From assembly GCF_009754905.2 (NCBI RefSeq), contig NZ_CP066775.1, positions 3,286,001 through 3,350,000 on the forward strand: a stretch of DNA of 64,000 bases, in the 5' to 3' direction. Position 1 is the first letter of the stretch. The number at the start of each line of letters is the position of its first letter. Below the pieces are notes generated by a model. It had not been told where the DNA came from, made no database searches, and saw only the letters and a program-made list of their open reading frames with translations. Positions 1 to 8,753 of this stretch are shown piece by piece. A program made the position numbers and the translations under genes. This DNA comes from Mucilaginibacter ginkgonis. Lineage in GTDB: Bacteria > Bacteroidota > Bacteroidia > Sphingobacteriales > Sphingobacteriaceae.

Positions 1-1223
1 TCTTCGCATTGAAGGGTGATAAGTTTGATGCGAACGCTTTTGCAGAACAGGCTATCGCTGCGGGTGCCGCGTACGCCATCATAGATGACGCTAAATATCG
101 CGTAAGCGAGCAGTACATTTTGGTTGATGATGTACTTGGCAAATTGCAGGACCTGGCGCGGTACCATCGCAAACAATTGACGATCCCGGTAATAGGCCTT
201 ACCGGAACTAACGGTAAAACCACCACCAAAGAACTCATCAACGCTGTGCTGTCACAGCGGTATAAAACCTATGCTACGCAGGGAAACCTCAACAATCACA
301 TTGGTGTGCCTTTAAGCATCCTATCTGTAACAGCCGATCACCAGATGGCGGTAATTGAAATGGGTGCCAATCATCAGAAAGAGATAGAGATGCTGTGCAC
401 GATCTCACAGCCAACACATGGGCTTATTACTAATGTGGGCAAAGCGCACCTGGAAGGCTTCGGCGGGCCCGAGGGTGTAAAAATCGCCAAAGGCGAGTTG
501 TATGACTATCTGCAGAAAACAGGCGGAGTGATCTTCGCCAACACTGGCAATGAAATTTTAGCGGGTATGCGAAACATCCGCGGAATCGATGAGGTGATTG
601 GCTACGGGACAAATGACAACCAAGAAAACTTTATTAATGGTAAACTAATAAGCAATACGCCCTACGTAGTATTGCAATGGCAAAAGCAAGGCGGAGAGGT
701 AAGTGAGGTTGCCACCAACTTGACCGGTGCTTACAACATGGAGAATATCCTGACCGCTGTTTGCATAGGAAGTTTCTTTGATATGACAGACGCGGAGATC
801 AACGCGGGCATAAGCGGGTATACGCCAGGCAATAACCGGTCGCAAATAACCAAAACCGCTACCAATGTGCTCATTTGCGATTACTACAATGCTAACCCAA
901 GCAGTATGGCTTTGGCTATAGAGAACATAGCGACCATGGACGCTGCTAACAAAGTAATGATCTTAGGCGACATGTTCGAATTAGGAGATGACGCTCCGGC
1001 AGAGCATCGCTCAATAATCGAAAAGGCCATTTCTGCACCGGCTAGCCGCCGCTTATTTATCGGAAAAGCCTTTTACGATCAAAAAGACGGCTTCGATGCC
1101 GAATTCTTTTCCACTACCGAAGAAGCTATCAATACGCTAAAAGATCAACCCGTTACCAACGCTACAGTATTACTTAAAGGTTCGCGCGGTATGGCGTTAG
1201 AACGATTGGTGGAGTTGTTTTGA
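1..1223 (+). CDS. murF: UDP-N-acetylmuramoyl-tripeptide--D-alanyl-D-alanine ligase (5' truncated by window edge)
   Basis: MurF adds the D-Ala-D-Ala dipeptide to the UDP-MurNAc-tripeptide in the cytoplasm, the last soluble step of peptidoglycan precursor synthesis. The frame is open to the left edge and reads FALKGDKFDANAF, the typical N-terminal Mur ligase segment, so the true start lies before the window; the TTG at 9 is not the start. The ATP-binding loop GLTGTNGKTTTKE, the AVIEMGANHQKEIEML segment and the C-terminal DYYNANPSSM segment are all present. About 407 codons are visible, close to the full family length of 430-450. The stop is at 1221-1223 and no clear terminator follows. Identification is firm. 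Confidence 0.95.
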   Translation, partial: FALKGDKFDANAFAEQAIAAGAAYAIIDDAKYRVSEQYILVDDVLGKLQDLARYHRKQLTIPVIGLTGTNGKTTTKELINAVLSQRYKTYATQGNLNNHIGVPLSILSVTADHQMAVIEMGANHQKEIEMLCTISQPTHGLITNVGKAHLEGFGGPEGVKIAKGELYDYLQKTGGVIFANTGNEILAGMRNIRGIDEVIGYGTNDNQENFINGKLISNTPYVVLQWQKQGGEVSEVATNLTGAYNMENILTAVCIGSFFDMTDAEINAGISGYTPGNNRSQITKTATNVLICDYYNANPSSMALAIENIATMDAANKVMILGDMFELGDDAPAEHRSIIEKAISAPASRRLFIGKAFYDQKDGFDAEFFSTTEEAINTLKDQPVTNATVLLKGSRGMALERLVELF

Positions 1224-1286
1224 CGGTTTTTATGTTGTATTGTAATTCTGCCATGCCCACCGCTCATGACTCATTACTTCTTTTCA

Positions 1287-1446
1287 AACGTCAGCGCGCA
1301 GCTTCGGTGATAAATATTTTGCGCCACTGAGGGCTTGTGTGATGAGGGCCTGCAAAATATTTTGCCGGGCAAAGGCCTTGTGCGGCAAAAGAAGCCTTGC
1401 GCTGACTTGGCATTTTTGGTTCTTTTGTTGCTAAGACAAAAGAACA
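1287..1446. repeat. Structured intergenic element with nested inverted repeats
   Basis: This gap holds a compact set of perfect inverted repeats: GTCAGCGC (1290-1297) with GCGCTGAC (1399-1406); inside it an 11-bp stem AAATATTTTGC (1312-1322) with GCAAAATATTT (1352-1362); then TTGCCG (1362-1367) with CGGCAA (1383-1388); and outside a 9-bp hairpin TTCTTTTGT (1420-1428) with ACAAAAGAA (1436-1444). The folding resembles a three-way junction followed by a hairpin. It could be a small RNA, a REP/MITE-like element or both. The final hairpin resembles in layout the one that ends family C elements at 37.8 and 43.4 kb. No ORF is supported here. Confidence 0.5.
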
Positions 1447-1468
1447 TAACCTCAGTGTCGGACGACCT

Positions 1469-2635
1469 TTAACTATCTGGCATTTCTTGCCTTCCTATTA
1501 CCAACTCCGCAGCCTCTTTGCCAACCAAACTGCCCATTGCTATGCCCATGCCATTGCAGCGCACGGCACAAAAAATGTTCGGCTGCAGTTCTTTTATAAT
1601 GGGTAATATTTCGCTGCCAAAACCCATAATGCCGCTCCAGCGCATATCTATTTCAAACGGCTGATCCGGCAGGATCATCTCTTTGAGATAGTTTTCTAAT
1701 TGTTGTTGCACAACAGATGTGTGGCCGAATTCAGTAGTCTCTTCCGTTTTAATGTCAAGGTTACGGCCGCCGCCAAAGAGCACACGGTCATCAACATTAC
1801 GGAAGTAGTAATAGCCTTCGTCGAAATGAAATGTGCCTTTAACTTTTAACCCGGGAATTGGTTTAGTGACAATTACTTGCCCGCGGCCGGGTACTACATC
1901 TAATTCCGGGTACAACCCTTTGGCAAAGGCGTTATTGGCAACTATGACCTTTGGGGCTTTGAAAATCCCGTTGTTGGTAACGACGTTTAGTCCTGCACCT
2001 GTGTCTTCAATATTTTGCACTTGGCAATTGTTGAGGATGAGCACTCCGCTTTGCTGCGCTTTTGCTAAAAGCGCCCGCATCATTAGACCGGTATTGATCT
2101 GGCCTTCATACTTATTGCGGATGATATATTTGACACCCCTAAAGCCAAACCCGGTGATTTTTTCATCGGCTACTGCATAAATGTCAGTATCGCCGGTGAC
2201 CGACGATATCAGCTTATTTAAGCGTGGGATAGCTTCGATAGCCTGTTGTGCATTGTGGGTTTCGCATCGGCTAAATAATTCATAACCGCCATGTTGTTCA
2301 TAGCGGATCGCGTCATCGCCCAATAAATTTCTCAGGTTTTGTAAACCGCGATATTTGTATTCAACCAAACGCAGCATCTCATCTTCTGACGCTTTGTTGA
2401 TGTAGGCCAGTTGTTCTGAAATTGTCCCGAAACACGCAAAACCGGCATTTTTTGTGCTGGCACCACTTGGTAAGAAGCCACTGTCGAGAACGGTAACCCG
2501 CAAGTTGGGCTCCCGCGTTTTAAGATGCAGCGCGGCGCTAAGCCCAACCAGTCCGCTGCCAATAACAATTATATCGGCGGCATCAACAAAAGCTGATCTT
2601 TCCCAGTAAGAATAGTTATCATTTGTACCTGACAC
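1469..2635 (-). CDS. FAD-dependent oxidoreductase (DAO family)
   Basis: A 388-residue flavoprotein of the D-amino-acid oxidase/glycine oxidase fold. The dinucleotide-binding motif IVIGSGLVGLSAALHL lies near residues 22-38, followed by a conserved SGASTKNAGFACFG segment typical of DAO enzymes, and the C-terminal motif region (FCAVRCNGMGIAMGSLVGKEAAELV) matches the second FAD contact. The substrate cannot be read from the sequence; amine or amino-acid oxidation is the family expectation. It is divergent from the downstream zinc peptidase gene with only about 50 bp between the start codons, so the two probably share a control region. Confidence 0.85.
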   Translation of the reverse strand: MSGTNDNYSYWERSAFVDAADIIVIGSGLVGLSAALHLKTREPNLRVTVLDSGFLPSGASTKNAGFACFGTISEQLAYINKASEDEMLRLVEYKYRGLQNLRNLLGDDAIRYEQHGGYELFSRCETHNAQQAIEAIPRLNKLISSVTGDTDIYAVADEKITGFGFRGVKYIIRNKYEGQINTGLMMRALLAKAQQSGVLILNNCQVQNIEDTGAGLNVVTNNGIFKAPKVIVANNAFAKGLYPELDVVPGRGQVIVTKPIPGLKVKGTFHFDEGYYYFRNVDDRVLFGGGRNLDIKTEETTEFGHTSVVQQQLENYLKEMILPDQPFEIDMRWSGIMGFGSEILPIIKELQPNIFCAVRCNGMGIAMGSLVGKEAAELVIGRQEMPDS

Positions 2636-2684
2636 GGTTTGAACTTCGGAATACTTTTTGACCTATAAAAATAAAAATCACAGA

Positions 2685-3410
2685 ATGACAACTTTAGCAT
2701 GGGTAATACTGATTATCAACACCGGCTCGGCTTGGTTATTGATGATCGCCATATTCATTATCAGCCTCGTTGTACAAAGCCGCTTTAAAAGCAAGTTTCG
2801 GCAGTATGCAGAAATGCCATTACTGTCCGGCCTTAGTGGTGCAGAAGTAGCTGAGAAAATGCTGCGCGATAATTATATCTATGATGTAAAAGTGATCTCG
2901 GTTGAAGGCCAGCTCACAGATCATTATAATCCCGAGGATAAAACTGTAAACCTTAGCCCCGATGTTTATTACAGCCGCAGCGTTGCCGCTGCTGCCGTTG
3001 CGGCCCACGAGTGCGGCCATGCTCTGCAACATGCTAAGGCCTATAGCTGGCTTACTTTTAGAACCGCTATCGTTCCTGCCATTAATGTGGCATCTAAACT
3101 TGTACAGTGGACTTTGTTTATTGGCGTAATGCTTATCGCGTTTGCAGGTAACCCTTATGTTCTAATGATAGGCGTGGTGGCTTTGGCGTTGGTTACCTTC
3201 TTTAGCTTTGTTACGCTTCCTGTAGAATTTGACGCCAGTAACCGCGCCCTGGCATGGCTTAATTCCAATAATACGGTGATGCAAAGCAATGGTGAACATG
3301 AGCAGGCTAAAGATGCACTGTGGTGGGCCGCAATGACTTATGTTGTTGCCGCTTTAAGTTCACTTGCTGCACTGCTTTATTACATCTCCTTTTTGAACCG
3401 CCGCAACTAA
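2685..3410 (+). CDS. Membrane zinc metallopeptidase (YugP-like, Zn_peptidase_2 family)
   Basis: A 241-residue membrane peptidase. The zinc motif HECGH (His108, Glu109, His112) follows a predicted N-terminal membrane segment (residues about 3-25), and two more hydrophobic segments lie around residues 140-180, with another near the C terminus. The signature EFDASNRALAWL after the third membrane segment is typical of the YugP family. The ATG at 2685 is preferred over the upstream TTG at 2658, because the protein then begins directly with the membrane anchor. The substrate is unknown for this family. It is monocistronic as far as can be seen. Confidence 0.88.
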   Translation: MTTLAWVILIINTGSAWLLMIAIFIISLVVQSRFKSKFRQYAEMPLLSGLSGAEVAEKMLRDNYIYDVKVISVEGQLTDHYNPEDKTVNLSPDVYYSRSVAAAAVAAHECGHALQHAKAYSWLTFRTAIVPAINVASKLVQWTLFIGVMLIAFAGNPYVLMIGVVALALVTFFSFVTLPVEFDASNRALAWLNSNNTVMQSNGEHEQAKDALWWAAMTYVVAALSSLAALLYYISFLNRRN

Positions 3411-3678
3411 TGGGTGGCCTAGCCTTAACAATTGAACGGCAGAAATTTAACTAAAGGGTAACGAAACCGTTACAAGTGGAAATGCGTAGTTAGCCGTGAC
3501 GCTTTATGGTTAATTTCGTGGCGTTTTAAAGAAATTGTTGAATTAATTCCCCAACTATAGGCGCATAGTCCGCACTATTCACGATGATTAAGGTAAATGC
3601 TGCGTTGGTATAGCTAAAATAGCCATTTGTAGCTGTTGGAACGAAATTTGGTGTAAAACTTGGCTTGAAAATATTTTT

Positions 3679-5817
3679 ATGAAAAAAATCTTTACCTATT
3701 TACTTGTTATTAGCGTCGCAGCGCTTGCTTCTTGTAAAAAAGACAATAACACCGGCACTCAGACCGGCACGGGTACAACATCTGATGTTAAAATTGCTCC
3801 TGATGGGTTCAACTTTAACACTACAAAATCTGTAAACTTAACCATCGCATTAAAAACCAATGATAACAACCCGATATCGGGTGTTGTGGTTAGCGTCTAT
3901 CTTCCGGATACTGCCGTAGCTAAGACCTCGGTTTTTAAAGGCCTTACTAATCGTAATGGCGAGATCACGGCCACTATAAACGTTCCAACCCAGTACAGCC
4001 AGCTGATCATTGATCCGGCTTATGTTGGTTTATTGAGAAATGCCCTGGCGAACATCAATGGTGTTTCTTGTAATGTGGTGATAGGTGGTTTCTCGGGTTT
4101 TGCAGGCGACGTTGTTGCACCGGCCGTAACACCAACCGTTACCGCTAAGCCAAATGCTTACAAAGGAGTTGGCGTAAATGGAACTACATCTGTTGATTAT
4201 GCTTACCCGTCGCCATATGATGCCAGCAATGCCATTGCTAATCCGCTTGTAAATGGTGTGCCGGTATATCTTGATCCTACAAATAACGCTATATCAAGCT
4301 CACTGCTTTCATATATCAATGCCTCATTGCCCGAAGGTTCTGCCGTGCCGGATACGCACCCGCAATACATTTCCAATACTGCTATTAACGTAATCAAAGT
4401 TACTGCTACTACAGATCTGTATGTAACGTTCGTATCCGAAGGTGCCGGTTACCTAAATACTTTAGGCTGGTATAGCTATCCTACTAATAACCCGCCAACA
4501 AACGCTACTCAAGGCACAAACAATCGTGGTATCGATAAGATCACTGCTATATTCCCAAATGCCAGCGCATCTGGCTCGGGTGGTGGTTTAGTGGCAGGCA
4601 ACCGTGTTAAGATCGGTACTTTCACTGCCGGTACTACAGTTGCATTTTGTTTAATGCAAAACGCATGGAGCACTTATAACTACCAGGGTACTAATTATTA
4701 TTACGTAAATACTGGTGTAACCAAATTCTATTCCCAAGATGCATTGAACCCCGAGAGTAATTCATCATTACAGCGCCACCAGGTTATGTTATATGATAAC
4801 GTGAACAACGTATTTGTTTATGGTTTCGAAGATATCAACCGCACCAGCGGACAGGGTTCTGACCAGGATTTTAATGATATAGTTTACTATGTGAATTCAT
4901 CAAACCCGGGCGCTATTTCAACAACAGGCGTTGCAGCTATTGACAAGGGTGGCGATTCTGATGGTGATGGTGTGCCTGATACACAGGATGCTTTTCCTAA
5001 TGATCCAACCCGCGCCTACGTTTATTATTATCCGTCAGCAACTACTTACGGAAACTATGCGTTCGAAGATAATTTCCCTAACAAGGGCGATTATGATATG
5101 AATGACCTAATTGTAAAATACCGCTACACTTTTGAGCTTAACGCGTCAAACCAGGTAGTGGACATGGTTGCCGATGTTGCTGTTAACGCGGCCGGTGCAT
5201 CATTCAAAGATGGTTTCGGTATACAACTGCCGCTGGCATCATCATCAGTAGCTTCAGTAACAGGGCAGAAATTGATCAGCAATTATATTACGTTAGCGTC
5301 AAATGGTGTAGAAGCGGGGCAGACCTATGCTACCATCATTCCGTTTGATAACTATAACGCGTTGGCCAATAATGCCGATAACAGCTTCTTTATAAACACG
5401 CTGGCTGCACCTGCAAAAGTAACCAGTAACTTTGCAAGCGTAAAGGTTACGTTTACCTCACCTGTTTCTTCTTCAAACATTACGGCGATCAACCCATTCA
5501 TTATCTGTAATTTGAAGAGGGGCTATGAAGCTCATCAGGCAGGTTATGCGCCAACCGACAAAGCCGATAAAACGCTGTTTGGTACAGGTGACGACACATC
5601 CAATCCGCAAACCGGCCGTTACTATCTGTCAAAAGAAAACTGGCCTTGGGCGGTTTCGTTCCTGAGTGATTTTACATGGCCGCTTGAGCGTGTAAATATC
5701 ATCTCTGCCTACCCGCATTTTGCAGACTGGGCAGCAGGCGGCGGCAGCAGTTTTACCGACTGGTACAGCAACACTGCGTCTGGTTACCGGGTAAATTCTA
5801 ACTTGTATACCAAGTAA
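3679..5817 (+). CDS. LruC domain-containing lipoprotein, copy 1
   Basis: A 712-residue secreted lipoprotein. The N terminus is a type II signal peptide ending in the lipobox LASC (Cys19), followed by a Thr/Gly-rich linker. Residues about 35-110 look like an Ig-like or carboxypeptidase-regulatory-type beta fold. The middle region ends in GFEDINRTSGQGSDQDFNDIVYYV, a DUF4114-type motif. Then comes a thrombospondin-type-3-like calcium loop (DSDGDGVPDTQDAFPNDP), and the C-terminal DUF4842/LruC region beginning NYAFEDNFPNKGDYDMNDL. The function of LruC proteins is not established; a calcium-stabilised cell-surface role is an inference. A close paralogue lies immediately downstream, and a strong terminator separates the two. 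Confidence 0.85.
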   Translation: MKKIFTYLLVISVAALASCKKDNNTGTQTGTGTTSDVKIAPDGFNFNTTKSVNLTIALKTNDNNPISGVVVSVYLPDTAVAKTSVFKGLTNRNGEITATINVPTQYSQLIIDPAYVGLLRNALANINGVSCNVVIGGFSGFAGDVVAPAVTPTVTAKPNAYKGVGVNGTTSVDYAYPSPYDASNAIANPLVNGVPVYLDPTNNAISSSLLSYINASLPEGSAVPDTHPQYISNTAINVIKVTATTDLYVTFVSEGAGYLNTLGWYSYPTNNPPTNATQGTNNRGIDKITAIFPNASASGSGGGLVAGNRVKIGTFTAGTTVAFCLMQNAWSTYNYQGTNYYYVNTGVTKFYSQDALNPESNSSLQRHQVMLYDNVNNVFVYGFEDINRTSGQGSDQDFNDIVYYVNSSNPGAISTTGVAAIDKGGDSDGDGVPDTQDAFPNDPTRAYVYYYPSATTYGNYAFEDNFPNKGDYDMNDLIVKYRYTFELNASNQVVDMVADVAVNAAGASFKDGFGIQLPLASSSVASVTGQKLISNYITLASNGVEAGQTYATIIPFDNYNALANNADNSFFINTLAAPAKVTSNFASVKVTFTSPVSSSNITAINPFIICNLKRGYEAHQAGYAPTDKADKTLFGTGDDTSNPQTGRYYLSKENWPWAVSFLSDFTWPLERVNIISAYPHFADWAAGGGSSFTDWYSNTASGYRVNSNLYTK

Positions 5818-5833
5818 AAAGCTTTTAAAAATG

Positions 5834-5868
5834 AAAAGGCCGTTATGATAGTCATAACGGCCTTTTTT
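5834..5868 (+). terminator. Rho-independent terminator after LruC copy 1
   Basis: AAAAGGCCGTTATGA pairs perfectly with TCATAACGGCCTTTT around a TAG loop, followed by further T residues. It lies 17 bp after the stop codon, so each LruC gene is its own transcription unit. Confidence 0.9.
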
Positions 5869-6131
5869 GCTTGTAGGAGAATTATCGCGGGTGATAAATT
5901 TGCTTCGAGGCGATAATTATTTTCCTTAAAAGTTATTTGTGTCACATTAACGCAGAAAATAAAACGCTGTTACGCCAACTATCTGTTTTTTATTATTTTA
6001 GACATGTAATACAGCTGTTTACCCCGCCGGCTGGTATTTCCCCTTAATTAATAACGTTTAGGCGCGACCCCCTTAACGCGATTTCTAAGCTTCGCTGTTC
6101 TGTACTATCTAAAATTGCTTTAAACGCCCGT
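5869..6131. other. Gap between the two LruC genes
   Basis: After the terminator about 260 bp of AT-rich sequence precede the second LruC gene. No TAnnTTTG promoter with a proper TTTG partner was found, and no repeat of the four families was recognised. A promoter must lie here because the upstream gene is terminated, but its position cannot be fixed. Confidence 0.4.
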
Positions 6132-8267
6132 ATGAAAAAATTTTGTACTTGTTTTTTAATTCTTGGAGTTGCCGTACTTGCTTCGTGTAAGAAGGATACC
6201 ATGACAACTACTGATACCGGTACGACGCCTGTAACGCCCACAGCGCCGGTAAATAAAATTGCCCCTGATGGCTTTAATTTTAGCACTACCCAAAATGTTA
6301 CGCTTAATTTAACGCTAAAGGCGAATGATAACTCTCCTTTAGCAGGCGTAGTGGTAAGCGTTTACCTGCCGGATGATGCTACCTCAGCCGTTTTTAAAGG
6401 TGTTACCACTAAAAGTGGTACACTTAACGCTACAGTGAGCATCCCTGCCAGCTACAAGCAAATCGTTATCGATCCGGCTTATGTTGGTATATTAAGAAAT
6501 GCCCTGGCAAACATCAACGGAACAACTGTTACCGCGACCATTGGCGGTACAGGCGCGTTTAGCGGCGACATTGTGCCACAAGCCATTACGCCAACTTCTG
6601 TTTCGACGTTAACTTCGTTATCAAGCAAGCAAACGCAAAGCTCGTCGACTACAGAATACGGATACCCATCGCCATATACGTCAACATCAAATGCAATTAA
6701 CTCGCCGATAAGCGCGGGTGTGCCTAAATATTTAGAGGCTAACAATGACAATGTTCCAGCATCGCTGTTAACTTACATTAACGCTTCATTGCCTGAAGGT
6801 TCAACTGTTCCGGATCTGCATCCGCAATACATTTCTACAACTGCGGTGAATGTGATCAACGTAACAGCTACAGCTGATATCTACGTAACGTTTGTTTCTG
6901 AAGGTGCAGGCTATTATAATACGCTTGGATGGTATAGCTATTCTACGAGCAACCCGCCAAGCGCAACAAGCGGCGGTACCAATAATGATGGTATTAATAA
7001 GGTAACCATGGTTTTCCCTAACGCCAGCGCGTCAGGTTCGGGTGGTGGCTTGGTTGCAGGCAATAAAGTAAAACTCGGCACTTTCCAGGCTGGTACTACA
7101 ATAGCTTTTTGCTTATTGCAGAATGCATGGGTACAAAGCAACGGTAACTACGGAATAAGTCTTACCGGCACTAAATTCTATTCTCAGGACGCATTGAACC
7201 CCGAGTCGACCTCCTCTCTGAGAAGACATCAGGTTTTACTTTATGACAATGTGAATAACCTTTTCCTAGCAGGTTTCGAAGATATCAGTCGTGCATCGGG
7301 ACAAGGCTCCGACAACGATTTTAATGACCTTGTTTATTATGTTACCTCATCAACCGGCAGCGCAATATCTGCAACAGGTGTTGTGGCGATAGACAAAGGC
7401 GGCGATACAGATGGCGACGGTGTGCCTGATACGCAAGACGCTTTCCCGAACGACCCGAACCGGGCATATGTTTACTACTATCCGTCGGCAACAACATTTG
7501 GTAATTACGCTTTCGAAGATAACTTCCCTAATAAAGGCGATTATGACATGAATGACCTGGTGGTTAAATACCGATACGCGTTTGATTGTAACGCATCTAA
7601 CCAGGTGGTTGACATGCAGGGCGATTTCCAGGTTGCTGCTGCAGGTGCCTCATTCAAAGACGGTTTTGGTTTACAAATACCGGTAGCGTCATCGGCAGTA
7701 ACATCTGTAACCGGCCAGCAGTTAACAAGCAACTATATTACGCTGGCATCTAACGGTGTAGAAGCCGGCCAAAGTTATGCGACTATTATTCCGTTCGATA
7801 ATTACAACAACCTGGTGAGCAATCCTAACGGCACATTCTTTATCAATACCTTAAATGAGCTGGGCAAGGTAAATAGTTCTACCGCACATGTGCAGGTTAA
7901 CTTTAACAACCCGGTGCCGGTAAGCAATTTCTACTCTATCAACCCATTCATTATTTGTAACCTTAAACGTGGTTATGAAGCCCACATGGCTAATTATCCG
8001 CCAACAGATAAGGCAGATAAAACCCTGTTTGGTACAGGTGATGATAACTCGAACCTGGCCACAGGCAGATATTATCTGTCTAAAGAGAACTGGCCATGGG
8101 CGGTTCAATTCTCTGGTGATTACACTTATCCGCTCGAGCGTGTAAACATCATTTCGGCATATCCGCACTTTGCAGACTGGGCAGCAAGCGGTGGTACCAG
8201 CTTTACCGATTGGTACAGCAGCTTACTATCTGGCTTTAGGGTGACCAACAACCTCTACACCAAATAA
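6132..8267 (+). CDS. LruC domain-containing lipoprotein, copy 2
   Basis: A 711-residue paralogue of the upstream gene, with the same architecture: signal peptide with lipobox LASC, Thr-rich linker, N-terminal beta domain, DUF4114-type motif (GFEDISRASGQGSDNDFNDLVYYV), the calcium-loop segment DTDGDGVPDTQDAFPNDP, and the C-terminal DUF4842/LruC region ending VTNNLYTK. Long blocks are identical to copy 1, for example the LFGTGDD segment and the ENWPWAV segment, while the linker after the lipobox and residues about 150-190 diverge. This pattern fits a tandem duplication followed by divergence of the exposed parts. Function unknown; probably envelope-anchored and extracytoplasmic. Confidence 0.85.
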   Translation: MKKFCTCFLILGVAVLASCKKDTMTTTDTGTTPVTPTAPVNKIAPDGFNFSTTQNVTLNLTLKANDNSPLAGVVVSVYLPDDATSAVFKGVTTKSGTLNATVSIPASYKQIVIDPAYVGILRNALANINGTTVTATIGGTGAFSGDIVPQAITPTSVSTLTSLSSKQTQSSSTTEYGYPSPYTSTSNAINSPISAGVPKYLEANNDNVPASLLTYINASLPEGSTVPDLHPQYISTTAVNVINVTATADIYVTFVSEGAGYYNTLGWYSYSTSNPPSATSGGTNNDGINKVTMVFPNASASGSGGGLVAGNKVKLGTFQAGTTIAFCLLQNAWVQSNGNYGISLTGTKFYSQDALNPESTSSLRRHQVLLYDNVNNLFLAGFEDISRASGQGSDNDFNDLVYYVTSSTGSAISATGVVAIDKGGDTDGDGVPDTQDAFPNDPNRAYVYYYPSATTFGNYAFEDNFPNKGDYDMNDLVVKYRYAFDCNASNQVVDMQGDFQVAAAGASFKDGFGLQIPVASSAVTSVTGQQLTSNYITLASNGVEAGQSYATIIPFDNYNNLVSNPNGTFFINTLNELGKVNSSTAHVQVNFNNPVPVSNFYSINPFIICNLKRGYEAHMANYPPTDKADKTLFGTGDDNSNLATGRYYLSKENWPWAVQFSGDYTYPLERVNIISAYPHFADWAASGGTSFTDWYSSLLSGFRVTNNLYTK

Positions 8268-8276
8268 ATGACAAAT

Positions 8277-8310
8277 AAGAAAGGCCTCCGATTGGGAGGC
8301 CTTTCTTGTT
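8277..8310 (+). terminator. Rho-independent terminator after LruC copy 2
   Basis: AAGAAAGGCCTCC (8277-8289) pairs with GGAGGCCTTTCTT (8295-8307) around the loop GATTG. It sits between the convergent LruC and apaG genes and may serve both. Confidence 0.85.
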
Positions 8311-8328
8311 ATGTTTAATGCGGGATAC

Positions 8329-8715
8329 TTAATTTAAACGGTATGGTACGATCATAAAGAATTCGGGGATCTGCACTTCGAATAGCGTGTTGTCCATCGT
8401 ACGAATCATCTGATATTCGCCTTTCATGCTGCCCATATCGGTTTTAAAGTTACAGCCGGATACATATTCGTGTGATTCACCCGGCTGGATAACCGGCTGT
8501 TCGCCTACCACACCTTCGCCTTCTACTTCACGGTGTACACCGCTCGAGTCAAATATGTCCCATCTGCGACGCAGCAACTGAATGGTATAATTGCTCAAAT
8601 TCTCTATGTTGATCTTATATGCAAACATAAAGTGATCCGACTCAGGGCTCGAATATTCGGGCTGATATTGCGTTTCTACAGAAACTTTTACGCCGTCTGT
8701 AATGGTAGTGGTCAT
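8329..8715 (-). CDS. apaG: ApaG domain protein
   Basis: A 128-residue single-domain protein of the ApaG family, a beta-sandwich related to a fibronectin-type fold; in proteobacteria it is linked to Co2+/Mg2+ efflux, but the biochemical role is not settled. Recognisable family segments are YKINIENLSNYTIQLLRRRWDI near residues 35-55, GVVGEQPVIQPGESHEYVSGC in the middle, and MKGEYQM. The start is placed at the ATG at 8715 (MTTTITDGVKVSVE), which gives the usual family length; a further upstream ATG at 8757 would run into dusB. It lies 38 bp downstream of dusB on the same strand and is probably cotranscribed with it. Confidence 0.9.
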   Translation of the reverse strand: MTTTITDGVKVSVETQYQPEYSSPESDHFMFAYKINIENLSNYTIQLLRRRWDIFDSSGVHREVEGEGVVGEQPVIQPGESHEYVSGCNFKTDMGSMKGEYQMIRTMDNTLFEVQIPEFFMIVPYRLN

Positions 8716-8753
8716 AGCGATAAAGTGTAAATCTATTGATTGCCAATCAATAA

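Noticed and set aside
3458..3473. GTAACG-AAAC-CGTTAC hairpin after the zinc peptidase gene
   Set aside because: Six-bp stem without a T run on either strand, so not a convincing terminator.
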